Positions 29,132 to 37,862 of a stretch of 64,000 nt of DNA are shown piece after piece. Below the pieces are notes generated by a model, which was not told the origin of the DNA, did not search any database, and worked only from the letters and a program-made list of their open reading frames with translations. Source of the stretch: CAIVVT01 sp963823095 (GTDB lineage: Bacteria > Acidobacteriota > Terriglobia > Bryobacterales > Bryobacteraceae). Each line of letters starts with the position of its first letter. Position 1 is the first letter of the stretch. The translations under genes were made by a program, and so were the position numbers. The stretch lies in contig CAWGKI010000001.1 of the NCBI GenBank assembly GCA_963823095.1, positions 1,488,001 to 1,552,000 on the forward strand, read 5' to 3'.

Positions 29132-30334
29132 ATGAAACCCCTCGGTATTTTCACGATGTCCGTGTGCGCGCTTCTATTAGCCGCCGGAGCGATGAACTCC
29201 CAGCAGCCCCCGCCGACGGATCCACCACAGCCCCCCAAGCGCGTCATGCCGGGCACTATCGACCCGGACAAGGCGAACGGTCAGACTCCGAAGAAGAGCG
29301 CTTTGCCGCCGTTCACTCCGCCCGTCAAGACGAGCGAAGAGGACGGTCCGGTGATTCGCAGCACGGTCCAGGTGATCCTTGTGCCGACGCTCGTGACCGA
29401 CAGGAAGGGGAACACCGTGAACGGCTTGCGGGTGAATGATTTCACCCTTTTCGACAACGACAAGCCGCAGAAGATAGACCGCGATATCGCCTTCCTGCCG
29501 CTCTCGATGGTCCTCTGCATCCAACGAAACGCCAACGTGGAAGTCATGCTGCCCAAGATCCGCAAGATCGGCAACGTTCTCCACGACCAACTGGTGGGCC
29601 AGGATGGCGAGGTTGCCATCGTCAGCTTCGACCATCGCATCGAGACTCTGCAGGACTTCACCAGCGACGCCGATCTGATCAACCAGGCCGTGGCCAAGAT
29701 CAAGCCGGGCGGGCAAAACAGCCGCCTGAACGACGCCGTGCAGGCAGCCGTCCACATGCTGAAGTACAAGAAGGACCGCCGCAAGGTGATCGTCCTGATT
29801 TCCGAGATCTTCGACAAATCGAGCGAAGTCCGTCCGCGAGAGGTCGCTCTGGACCTCCAGCTCAACAACATCGACCTGTACACGCTGAATATCAGCCGGA
29901 TACTGACTGCGTTGACCGCCAAGCCCGACTTGCCGCGGCCCGATCCCTTCCCTGCCGGCGCCCGGCCTCACCCGGCCGGCACCTCCGTCGATCCCACAAC
30001 CATGGCGCAGATGGGCGGCGCGCCCGGAGACAGCGCGGACTTCATCCCGGTGGTGGAAGAGATGTATCGCCAGACGAAGCGCATCTTCATCCGCGACCCC
30101 GCGCGACTTTACACCAAGCTTACGGGCGGACGCGAGCTGGGCTTCATGACCCAGACGGACCTGGAACGGGGGATTAGCGAAATCGCCACGGAGATTCGCA
30201 GCCAGTACATCCTCAGCTACTCTCCGAATAACAAGATTGAAGGCGGATTCCACACCATCCGGGTCACTGTCGACAGACCCCAGGTCAAGGTCCGCACTCG
30301 CCGCGGCTACTGGATGGCAGGCGTTCCCGACTAG
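29132..30334 (+). CDS. Secreted VWFA-related protein (acidobacterial type)
   Basis: A 400-residue protein with a signal peptide (MKPLGIFTMSVCALLLAAG), a Pro-rich linker and a domain of the acidobacterial VWFA-related kind: VTDRKGNTVNGLRVNDFTLFDN, VAIVSFDHRIETLQDFTSD, KVIVLISEIFD and RSQYILSYSPNN with a C-terminal VKVRTRRGYW. The usual metal site D-x-S-x-S is replaced by VLCIQRNANV, so classic MIDAS binding looks lost. The family is abundant in Acidobacteria, but its function is unknown. Confidence 0.85.
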   Translation: MKPLGIFTMSVCALLLAAGAMNSQQPPPTDPPQPPKRVMPGTIDPDKANGQTPKKSALPPFTPPVKTSEEDGPVIRSTVQVILVPTLVTDRKGNTVNGLRVNDFTLFDNDKPQKIDRDIAFLPLSMVLCIQRNANVEVMLPKIRKIGNVLHDQLVGQDGEVAIVSFDHRIETLQDFTSDADLINQAVAKIKPGGQNSRLNDAVQAAVHMLKYKKDRRKVIVLISEIFDKSSEVRPREVALDLQLNNIDLYTLNISRILTALTAKPDLPRPDPFPAGARPHPAGTSVDPTTMAQMGGAPGDSADFIPVVEEMYRQTKRIFIRDPARLYTKLTGGRELGFMTQTDLERGISEIATEIRSQYILSYSPNNKIEGGFHTIRVTVDRPQVKVRTRRGYWMAGVPD

Positions 30335-30578
30335 CGGGCTCAGTCCACAACGCGCGCCGATGCCCGTCGGCCAACGTAGCGCGTCCGGCCCGGGCGGCTG
30401 TTTACATCCTCACCCTCCGGGATTTCGGCTACGAGATCGAAAGGCCGCGGCGGTGGACCCGCGTTTCCGGCGAAACTCCGGTCCAGAATCGAAAGTCGTC
30501 CGCTGGCATCCTTACTAAGCAGAAGCAGGCCGATTTTGTCCCCAAGCTATACTTGATGTTAGAGAGGGCTATTCCGCA
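30335..30578. other. Intergenic region before DUF1385
   Basis: No gene or repeat was recognised in these 244 bases. An AGAGAGG ribosome site at the right end serves the TTG start at 30579. Confidence 0.4.
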
Positions 30579-31599
30579 TTGACCTGGAAGACGTTTATCC
30601 GGTGGGCTGCGCACGCGCAAATGCTCCCGGTACTCGAAAACGGTGAAGAGATCCTCGTAGGCGGCCAGGCTGTGATGGAGGGCGTCATGATGCGCGCTCC
30701 GCACAGCTATTGCGTCGCCGTGCGGCGTCCCGACGGCAGCTACGCCACCGAGGAGTCGCGCCTGGAAAAGCTCTCCGACATGTACCCCATTTTCAAATAC
30801 CCGTTCGTACGCGGCGTCGGTATTCTCGTGTACTCCATGTGGCTGGGCCTGAAGGCTTTACGGTTCTCGGCCAACGTCGCTATCGAAGCGGAAATGGCCC
30901 GCGACGCGGCCGAAAAGGGCGAAGCGCCCCCGGTGGCGGGGAAGAAATCCGGCGGAGAGATGCCGCAATGGATGATCATCGGCCAGGTTGTTTTCAGCCT
31001 CGGCTTCTTCATCCTGATGTACAAGTTCCTGCCGCTGCTTATTGCAACTGGTTTGCAGAAAGCATTCCCCGTGCTGGACGGGTGGATCATTCTGAACTTG
31101 CTCGACGGCGTGGTCCGGTCTGGGAATCTTCCTCGGCTTCCTGTGGGTGCTCTCGCTGTCGAAGGACATTCACCGCGTTTTCGAGTACCACGGCGCCGAG
31201 CACCGCGTGGTCTTCAACTTTGAGTCGGGCAAGCCGCTGACGGTGGCGAATGCGCAGAGCTTCACGACGTGGCATCCGCGCTGCGGCACCAGCTTCTTGC
31301 TGGTGGTGATGCTGGTTTCCATCGCCGTCTACGCCCTCATCCCGACCAGTACATTCCTCGCCCGATTCTTGACGCGCATCGCGGCGCTCCCGCTGATCAT
31401 GGGGATCAGCTACGAGATCATCCGCTTTGCAGCCAAGAACAAGGGCAGCCTGTTGACGTGGATTACCGCCCCGGGTCTCTGGCTGCAGCGCATCACGACG
31501 CAGCCCCCCTCCGACGATCAGACCGAAGTCGCCATCCGGGCGCTCGACGGCGCGATGGAGATTGAGAAACAGGTTGGCGGAGAACTGGTAATCGCCTGA
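30579..31599 (+). CDS. DUF1385 membrane protein, one +1 frameshift
   Basis: This membrane protein starts at TTG 30579, with AGAGAGG about 10 bases upstream. An ATG at 30621 is an alternative. The signature VGGQAVMEGVMMRAP is near the N-terminus. Hydrophobic segments follow (WMIIGQVVFSLGFFILMY). Near 31116 the frame shifts by one to FLGFLWVLSLSKDIHRVFEYHGAEH, then TWHPRCGTSFLLVVMLVS and a conserved TAPGLWLQRITT ending. Without the extra base it is 339 residues. Its stop overlaps the prfA start (TGATG). The function of DUF1385 is not established, but the link with prfA is a common gene order. Confidence 0.87.
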
Positions 31600-32663
31600 T
31601 GGATTTTGAAAAGCAACTCGACGACGTCGAGAAGAAGTTCGAAGCGCTCAACGCTGCCATGGCCGATCCGGCCGTCATTAATGACCCCGAGCTATACCGC
31701 AAGACCGCCAAGGCGCATCGCGACCTGGAAGAGATCGTCACGGTCTATCGGGAGTATAAGAAAGCGGCCGAGGAATTGGAAGGCGCACGCCTGATGTCCG
31801 GCGAGAGCGACCCCGAGATGCTGGCCATGGCGCAGGACGAGATCGCGCGTCTGGAGCCCGAGATCGAGCGCATCGTCGAGCAACTGAAGTTCCTTCTGCT
31901 GCCCAAAGATCCCAACGACGAAAAGAACGTTCTGCTCGAAATCCGCGCCGGCGCGGGCGGCGACGAGGCGAGCCTGTTCGCGCTCGAAATCTTCCGCATG
32001 TACTCGCGCTACGCCGAGAACCACCATTGGAAGGTGGAAATCACTTCGGCCAGCGACTCTTCGGCCGGCGGCGCGAAGGAAGTCATCGCGCTGATCAACG
32101 GCGACAAGGTCTATTCGCGGCTGAAGTACGAAAGCGGCGTGCATCGCGTACAGCGCGTGCCCGTTACCGAGCAACAGGGCCGCATCCACACTTCCACCAT
32201 CACCGTCGCGGTGTTGCCGGAAGCCGACGACGTCGATATCAAGATCGAGGCGAAGGACATTCGCATCGATACGTTCTGCTCCTCCGGCCCCGGCGGCCAG
32301 TCGGTGAACACGACCTACTCAGCCGTGCGCATCACGCACCTTCCCACGGGCCTGGTGGTGAGTTGCCAGGACGAAAAATCGCAGATCAAGAACCGGGCCA
32401 AGGCCGAGCGCGTGCTCCGTTCGCGCCTGTACGAACTGGAGATGGCCAAACAACAACAGGCCATCGGCGCGGATCGCCGCAGCCAGGTTGGCACGGGCGA
32501 TCGCAGCGAAAAAATCCGGACCTACAACTTCAAAGAGAACCGGGTTACCGACCATCGTATCGGCCTGACGCTTTATCAACTCGACAGAGTGATGGAAGGC
32601 GACCTGGACGAGTTGATTTCGGCGTGCAGCACCTTCTTCAATTCGCGGCTGTTGCAGGCTTAG
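31599..32663 (+). CDS. prfA: Peptide chain release factor 1
   Basis: RF1 reads UAA and UAG stop codons and releases the peptide. The 354-residue protein has the codon-recognition P-x-T motif in RVPVTEQQGRIHTS and the catalytic GGQ in CSSGPGGQSVNTTYSAVRITH. It has the normal length and is translationally coupled to the DUF1385 gene. prmC, which methylates the GGQ glutamine, follows 16 bases downstream. Confidence 0.97.
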   Translation: MDFEKQLDDVEKKFEALNAAMADPAVINDPELYRKTAKAHRDLEEIVTVYREYKKAAEELEGARLMSGESDPEMLAMAQDEIARLEPEIERIVEQLKFLLLPKDPNDEKNVLLEIRAGAGGDEASLFALEIFRMYSRYAENHHWKVEITSASDSSAGGAKEVIALINGDKVYSRLKYESGVHRVQRVPVTEQQGRIHTSTITVAVLPEADDVDIKIEAKDIRIDTFCSSGPGGQSVNTTYSAVRITHLPTGLVVSCQDEKSQIKNRAKAERVLRSRLYELEMAKQQQAIGADRRSQVGTGDRSEKIRTYNFKENRVTDHRIGLTLYQLDRVMEGDLDELISACSTFFNSRLLQA

Positions 32664-32679
32664 TCCGAGGAGTCGCCGG

Positions 32680-33597
32680 ATGCAGCTCCGAATCGCGCTC
32701 CAGCAAGGGCTTGAGCTTCTCCACGAGGCGCAGGTCAGCGCACCGGAACTGACTGCGGGAGTCCTGCTGTGCCATGCTCTGCGCCGTGAGCGCGTCTACC
32801 TTTACTCGCATCCCGAGCACGAGTTGACGGAGATCGAGTGGCTGCACTATGGCCGCTATGTGCATGAGCGGTTGAAGGGCAAGCCGACCCAATACATCAC
32901 GCACATTCAGGAGTTCTGGGGACGCGGCTTCCACGTCGAGCCGGGCGTTCTGATTCCCCGCCCGGAGACCGAGCATGTCGTCGAGCAGGCGCTGGCTTTG
33001 TGGGGCGGTCCTCCAGGACCGCGCGGGGCCTCCAGGCCCCGCTCCGTGCAGACTGGCGGGCGCTGGAGCGCCCGCGCGGCCCTGGAGGGCCGCCCCACCC
33101 CGATCCGCATCCTCGACATCGGCACTGGCTCGGGCATCCTGGCCGTCACTCTCGCACTCGAAACCGGCGTGCAGACTTACGCCACCGACCTCAGTCCCAA
33201 TGCTCTGTCCATCGCGAGTGGCAACGCCTCAAACCTCGGCGCCAATTGCCACTTCACGCAGTGCGATCTCGGCTCGGCGTTCGCGGATCGCAGCTTCGAC
33301 CTGATCGTTTCGAATCCCCCTTACATCGAGAGCGCTGAGATTGCAGCTCTGCAACGCGAAGTCCGCGACTGGGAACCGCGCGAGGCGCTGGATGGCGGCC
33401 CGAGCGGTCTCGACATCTATGCGCGTCTCATTCCAGAAGCCGCGCGCCTGCTGCGTCCCGGCGGCTGGCTGATTCTGGAGATCGGAGCGAACCAGGGCGA
33501 GTCGGTGCCCGCACTGTTCAACGGTTCATGGCAAAAGCCCGAAGTCATCAACGATCTGGCCGGGCAGCCGCGCGTGGTGACCGCACAGAAATCGTAA
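32680..33597 (+). CDS. prmC: Release-factor glutamine N5-methyltransferase PrmC with an in-frame repeat insertion
   Basis: PrmC methylates the glutamine of the GGQ motif of release factors. The 305-residue protein has PTQYITHIQEFWGRGFHV, LIPRPETEHVVEQAL, the SAM loop ILDIGTGSGILAV and the catalytic NPPY in IVSNPPYIESAEI. Between EQALALW and PIRILDIG, where homologues have only a few residues, there are about 33 extra residues rich in Gly, Pro, Arg and Ala, encoded by a 99-bp palindromic repeat (33000-33098). The insertion is a multiple of three and leaves both domains intact. It sits at the hinge between the N-terminal helical domain and the Rossmann fold, so the enzyme may still work. Confidence 0.93.
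   Translation: MQLRIALQQGLELLHEAQVSAPELTAGVLLCHALRRERVYLYSHPEHELTEIEWLHYGRYVHERLKGKPTQYITHIQEFWGRGFHVEPGVLIPRPETEHVVEQALALWGGPPGPRGASRPRSVQTGGRWSARAALEGRPTPIRILDIGTGSGILAVTLALETGVQTYATDLSPNALSIASGNASNLGANCHFTQCDLGSAFADRSFDLIVSNPPYIESAEIAALQREVRDWEPREALDGGPSGLDIYARLIPEAARLLRPGGWLILEIGANQGESVPALFNGSWQKPEVINDLAGQPRVVTAQKS
33000..33098. repeat. GTGGGGCGG element (99 bp) inserted in frame in prmC
   Basis: It starts GTGGGGCGG and ends CCGCCCCAC with 25-base inverted ends carrying two mismatches. It contains four hairpins in a row: GCGGTCC-TCCA-GGACCGC, GGGGCC-TCCA-GGCCCC, GGGCGC-TGGA-GCGCCC and GCGGCCC-TGGA-GGGCCGC. It has the same ends and architecture as 28403-28521. Confidence 0.9.
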
Positions 33598-33618
33598 CCG
33601 CCGTGCGTCCGTCCACGC

Positions 33619-34215
33619 TCAGCGGGCTTCGGAGTCGCGCACGGCGAGCGTCAGATAGCTGAACTGCCCAACCAGGTGCGACGACGGGACTCGCCAGCCC
33701 TGAGACGCGAGAGTCGCGGCGGTTTCGCTCGCCGAGATGCGATGCCCGAGCGGTGGACCGGGCGGCTGGGCGCGGTCCTTGCGCCAATCCAGAATCGCCA
33801 GACGCCCTCCCGGGCGCAAGATTCTGGCCATCTCCAGCAGCACGGCGTCCTGCTGGTCCAACTCATGCCAAATGTTCGCCAGCAACGAGATGTCGCAGCT
33901 ACCGGACAGCAGCCCCGTTTCCGTGGCCGTGCCGAGCCGGCACTTGATATTGGCCGGAGAACCTGGAGTCTCCAGCTTCCGCTGAAGAATGTCGAGCATG
34001 CCCTGCTGGCCGTCTACCGCCCACACCGTACCGGCGGGACCGATCGCGGCCGCGAACGGAAGCGCGAAATACCCCGTGCCCGCGCCGACGTCCGCAATCT
34101 GCATGCCGGGCTGCGGATCGAGCAGCCGCACGGCCTCGCCGGGCGGCAGCCAGATGAGGCGCTCCGGATCTTCCAGCTTGTGCGCGTCGGCAACACGAAA
34201 GGTCTTTTGATTCAT
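33619..34215 (-). CDS. Class I SAM-dependent methyltransferase
   Basis: A 198-residue methyltransferase of the Methyltransf_11 kind. It has the SAM motif IADVGAGTGYFALPFA, acidic residue region VWAVDGQQGMLDIL, and the post-motif ILRPGGRLAILDWRKD. GTG 34218 and ATG 34215 are adjacent in-frame starts. The substrate is unknown. It is convergent with prmC and divergent from dinB, with a 30-base palindrome six bases upstream of its start. Confidence 0.88.
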   Translation of the reverse strand: MNQKTFRVADAHKLEDPERLIWLPPGEAVRLLDPQPGMQIADVGAGTGYFALPFAAAIGPAGTVWAVDGQQGMLDILQRKLETPGSPANIKCRLGTATETGLLSGSCDISLLANIWHELDQQDAVLLEMARILRPGGRLAILDWRKDRAQPPGPPLGHRISASETAATLASQGWRVPSSHLVGQFSYLTLAVRDSEAR

Positions 34216-34220
34216 CACCC

Positions 34221-34250
34221 CACTGTAGATGCCGGCCGGCGTCTACAGTG
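34221..34250. promoter_or_regulatory. 30-base palindrome between divergent methyltransferase and dinB
   Basis: CACTGTAGATGCCGG is followed directly by CCGGCGTCTACAGTG, which are reverse complements with one mismatch. It lies six bases ahead of the methyltransferase start and 80 bases ahead of dinB. It could be an operator or a cruciform-forming site. There is no T-tract, so a terminator is unlikely. Confidence 0.5.
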
Positions 34251-34329
34251 ACAGAATTGCGCCGGAGCCGGCACGCACGGGGCCCGCGCAGCGTGGACAA
34301 TGGGATGGGGCGGCGCGCCGCGGTCCAAC

Positions 34330-35568
34330 ATGCCTACTATCTTCCACGTCGACATGGACGCCTTCTTCGTCTCGGTCGAAGAGCTCTTCGACCCGAGTCT
34401 GAAGGGCAAGGCTGTCGTCGTCGGAGGCCAGGCCACCGAGCGCGGCGTCGTCTCGGCCGCGAGCTACGAGGCCCGCAAGTTTGGCGTTCATTCCGCCCTG
34501 CCCCTGCGCACGGCCGTGCTGCGCTGCCCGCACGCCATCTTCATCGACGGCCATCCCGAGCGCTACCGCGAGTACTCGCACAAGGTCCACGCGGTGTTGC
34601 AGGAGTTTTCGCCGAAGGTGGAAATGGCCTCGGTCGATGAGGCTTATCTGGACCTGACGGGCACTCAGCGCCTGTTCGGCAGCCCGCTCGCCGCGGCGCA
34701 CGCCTTGCACCATCGGATGAAGCAGGCCACCGGCCTGAACTGCTCCGTCGGAATCTCAACTTCCAAGCTGGTCTCGAAGGTCAGCTCCGACCAGGCCAAG
34801 CCAAACGGCGTGCTGTGGATCCAGCCGGGCCTCGAATCCGAGTTCCTCGCGCCGCTCGAAGTCCGCAAGATCCCCGGCGTCGGCAAGGTGATGGAGCAGC
34901 GTCTGCACGAGATCGGCATCAAGCGCGTCGGCGACCTGGCGCGGCTCGACGAGGATTTCCTGCGCCGCCGCTTCGGGCTATGGGGCCTGGCGCTGGCCGG
35001 CAAGGCGCGCGGCCTGGATGCTGGAAGCTGGTTCGACGGCGACATCGGCGACCACGAGGAGCCCAAGTCGATCAGCCACGAATTCACTTTCGACAAAGAC
35101 ACCGCCGACCGGGCGGTGCTGGAGACCACGTTAACGCGACTCACCGAGAAGGTCGCGCGCCGACTGCGAGAGCACGGCTATCACGCGCGTACGGTCCACC
35201 TGAAGCTGCGCTACTCGGACTTCTCGACGTTCACTCGCGCCCGCACTCTCGACCACCCTACGCAAATCGATCACGAACTGATCATGGCGATCCGCGACTT
35301 GTTCACCCAGAACTGGCGCACCGGCGCGCCGATCCGCCTGCTAGGCGCGAGCGTCACGGGATTCGAGGAGAACGAGGGGCAGCTCGACCTGCTCAACGCC
35401 GAGCGCAACGAGCGCGCGCACAAGGCTCTCGCTGCCGTGGACAAGATCCGGGACAGGTTCGGCGAGAAGATGGTCTCGCTCGCCAGCGGGCTCAAGGGCG
35501 ACACGCGCGAGAAGGTGCATGAGAATCCCGTGGGGCTGCCGGGCAAAGAGGCCAAAGCAAAAACCTAA
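34330..35568 (+). CDS. dinB: DNA polymerase IV (Y family)
   Basis: DinB is an error-prone translesion polymerase. The ATG at 34330 starts MPTIFHVDMDAFFVSVEEL, with catalytic Asp8. The second metal site is EMASVDEAYLDLTG near residue 98-111. GISTSKLVSKVSSDQAKPNG and the helix-hairpin-helix KIPGVGKVMEQRL follow. It has 412 residues, slightly longer than the 350-residue E. coli enzyme because of a charged C-terminal tail. No beta-clamp motif is obvious beyond GQLDLLN near the end (QLDLL resembles the QLxLF clamp peptide). Ribosome site is weak. Confidence 0.95.
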   Translation: MPTIFHVDMDAFFVSVEELFDPSLKGKAVVVGGQATERGVVSAASYEARKFGVHSALPLRTAVLRCPHAIFIDGHPERYREYSHKVHAVLQEFSPKVEMASVDEAYLDLTGTQRLFGSPLAAAHALHHRMKQATGLNCSVGISTSKLVSKVSSDQAKPNGVLWIQPGLESEFLAPLEVRKIPGVGKVMEQRLHEIGIKRVGDLARLDEDFLRRRFGLWGLALAGKARGLDAGSWFDGDIGDHEEPKSISHEFTFDKDTADRAVLETTLTRLTEKVARRLREHGYHARTVHLKLRYSDFSTFTRARTLDHPTQIDHELIMAIRDLFTQNWRTGAPIRLLGASVTGFEENEGQLDLLNAERNERAHKALAAVDKIRDRFGEKMVSLASGLKGDTREKVHENPVGLPGKEAKAKT

Positions 35569-35588
35569 CGGGCCTTGCTCGAACTACC

Positions 35589-35663
35589 AAAACCGGTACG
35601 CCTACCGGTTTTTGAACCTGGAATCAACAGCTTACGGGCGAAAACCGGTAAGCTTACCGGTTT
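35589..35663. terminator. Two tandem palindromic hairpins after dinB (dispersed repeat)
   Basis: AAAACCGGTA-CGCC-TACCGGTTTT (35589-35612) is an intrinsic terminator shape. It is followed by AACCTGGAATCAA and CTTACGGGCG, then by AAAACCGGTAAGCTTACCGG (from 35641). The same arrangement in reverse is found after thiC (4248-4298). Both copies sit just past a stop codon. Confidence 0.65.
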
Positions 35664-35750
35664 GGACGCTTCAAACGGGCCGGCCTTCAATCCGCGAACG
35701 GCCGCGCCTCCGCCTTTCGCCACCCAACTCCAGCCGCCTCTACGCTTCGC

Positions 35751-36032
35751 CTATGCCCTCCGGCGTTCCCTTTCCAGCCTTTCGGCCAGGAACACCTTCA
35801 GCAGCGACTGGTAGGGCACGTCCTTCTTGTTTGCCAGAACCTTGAGATCCTCGATCATGGCAACCGGCAGCCGCAAGGAAATGGTTCGAAGTGTGGGCTT
35901 CATGTTCGGAAACTTGCGGCGCTGGGCGGACTGCCAATCGATGAACTCCGTCGAATCGTGCTTCGCCCAGAACTCGCGTTCCTGGTCTTCCGATTTGAAC
36001 TCAGGCAGTGGCTTCTTCTTCATGCTTGGCAT
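35751..36032 (-). CDS. CopG/BrnA-type antitoxin, no toxin beside it
   Basis: A 93-residue protein beginning MPSMKKKPLPEFKSEDQEREFW, with the AKHDSTEFIDW segment of the CopG_antitoxin (type II) family and a ribbon-helix-helix-like TISLRLPVAMIEDLKVLANKK followed by a helix. These antitoxins normally follow a BrnT-like toxin. The ~90 bases upstream encode no recognisable toxin, so it looks orphaned. Start could also be the ATG at 36023. Confidence 0.82.
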   Translation of the reverse strand: MPSMKKKPLPEFKSEDQEREFWAKHDSTEFIDWQSAQRRKFPNMKPTLRTISLRLPVAMIEDLKVLANKKDVPYQSLLKVFLAERLERERRRA

Positions 36033-36172
36033 AGGCTTCGCTTCTATTCCGATTCATGTCTCTGGCAGGATCGCAGTTCAGTCTCAGGGCGGGTTCGCCG
36101 AAGTACAGGAGAATATTCCCTAGAGTGGGCCGCATGGGATGCACTGCAATGGGAGCGACGAGAAGCGCGCGC

Positions 36173-36742
36173 CTAGCCCAGCCGGTTCTTCCACTCCTCG
36201 ACGCTCACCACGCTGCTAAACACGGATTGTTGCGTGACCAACGTGGCGCGATGCAACTCCTCGGCCGAGACGCGTCCGGCGGAGTTTGTGATATCCAGCG
36301 TGCCGGTCGCGTCGCTCAGGAATTCGACTGCGTAGCCCAGGTGCCGGGCCTGCCGTGCTGTGGTATCGCAGCACATCTGCGTCAGGTAGCCGCAGATCAC
36401 GACCGTCTCGATGGCGTTCGTCTTGAGCCACTGCTCCAGCGCCGTGCCCGTGAAACTGCCAGGCAGAGTCTTCTCGACGAGGAGGTCCCAACCGCGGTGA
36501 ACAATCTCGGGGTGAATCTGCCATCCGCTGCTGTCCCGGACAAACGTCTTTCCACCCGGACGCGCGGAAGTGTGCTGGATCGTGACTACCGGGATGCCCT
36601 TGGCGCGAGCCAGATCGACGGCCCTCAGAACATGCTCGAAGTGGCCGTCCGGATGCGTCACCGGCATCAAGCCAGTGAAGTACTCCAGTTGAACGTCGAT
36701 CACCAGCAGCGCGCGCTTCGAGGATGGTTCCATACGAGTCAT
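36173..36742 (-). CDS. Isochorismatase-family cysteine hydrolase
   Basis: A 189-residue protein with the family triad: Asp in LLVIDVQLEYF, Lys in LVEKTLPGSF and Cys in VICGYLTQMCCDTTAR. GTALEQWLKTNAIETVVICG is typical of the nicotinamidase-like/YcaC-like group. The true substrate is unknown. The start may be the ATG at 36733 (MEPSSKR). It stands alone between an antitoxin and a TrmB regulator. Confidence 0.88.
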   Translation of the reverse strand: MTRMEPSSKRALLVIDVQLEYFTGLMPVTHPDGHFEHVLRAVDLARAKGIPVVTIQHTSARPGGKTFVRDSSGWQIHPEIVHRGWDLLVEKTLPGSFTGTALEQWLKTNAIETVVICGYLTQMCCDTTARQARHLGYAVEFLSDATGTLDITNSAGRVSAEELHRATLVTQQSVFSSVVSVEEWKNRLG

Positions 36743-36838
36743 TGTAAAAGCCCAGCCTGACGCACGTCTTACGGCTCAACGAACCTGCACATTGGCGCAG
36801 ACGGCCCGTCACATCGGGAGAGAGCGATTCGTGGGATC

Positions 36839-37667
36839 TCAATCCGCGAACGGCCGCGCCTCCGCCTTCCGCCACCACTGTTCGAACAGCCCCCGCATCG
36901 CTTCGCCCATGCCCGAGTGATCGAACACAATCGCGGTCCAGGTCGGCCGCGTGATGACGGGATCGAGCAGCGCGATCAGGCCCTGCGTCCCGTCAAAGGC
37001 TGCGAGCTTCATCGGCAGATTCGAGATCAGCCGTACCTCGACGCCAAATGAGGCGTACTCGTCCAGGCGCTGCCGGTGATCGTCATCGAGCGCCTCCGGC
37101 TCCACCAGAATCCTGCAGGCCACGCCGCGCGCCGCCGCCTGCTTCACCAGTTGCTCGTCCAGCGGATCCACCGCGTAGGGCGGGCGCGAGAACTCGAGGT
37201 ACTCCCGTTCCACGGCGCCTAGCATCGAGCGGTAATGGACCGCGATCTGCAAGGGCTCGTTCACAATGCGCAGATAGTCGAGCGTGCCGCGCCCGACATG
37301 ACCTTCGACGTAAGCGGCCTTCAGGTCGTGAACCAGGTTATGCGCGTAGACTTTTTTGTTCGTTGAGGGTGCGCTCCAGTTCCTCCTTTTGCCTCTGCAG
37401 GTAGGCCGGAATGGCCAGGCCCGGTTCCACTGCGCTGAACAACTTGGTCTTTTCCTGGACCACGTGCGCGAAGCCCTTTTCTACCAGGCTGTCGAGCACC
37501 TCGTAGATCTTCTGCCGCGGCACCTGCGCCCGCGCGGCCAGTTCCAGCGCCTTGAAACGGGGATGGCCCACCAGGACCAGGTAAGAGCGCGCCTCGTAGG
37601 CGTTGAGGCCCATCTGCTGCAGCCGCCGCCAGAACTTTTCGTACTCGACATCCAGAAGGTCTTGCAT
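36839..37667 (-). CDS. TrmB-family transcriptional regulator, one +1 frameshift in an A6 run
   Basis: The N-terminal part (from 37667) is a TrmB winged helix: LNAYEARSYLVLVGHPRFKALELAARAQVPRQKIYEVLDSLVEKG read in two blocks. It ends early at LNEQKSLRA. One base fewer in the A6 run (37352-37357) continues as KVYAHNLVHDLKAAYVEG into an effector-binding region (AVHYRSMLGAVEREYLEF, ALLDPVITRPTW). The repaired length is 275 residues, usual for TrmB sugar- or metabolite-responsive regulators. The target is unknown. Confidence 0.83.
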
Positions 37668-37862
37668 TGTTGTTACTTCGATTCACGCGCACTCTATCAC
37701 ACAGGATTCGCGGAAGGCACCCCAAACCACCTGTATGATGTGCTTTTCTTCGTTGACTGTCCGAAAGCGCGGATGGTGCGGTCGTGACTCTTCACTCGTC
37801 GGTGGCCTACTCTCGCCCGGTCTGCGCCAGCGTCGGCCCGCCAACACCTCTACAATCGGATC

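Noticed and set aside
33000..33098. Idea that the prmC insert marks a frameshift
   Set aside because: The insert is 99 bases, both flanks are in the same frame, and PrmC motifs lie on both sides.
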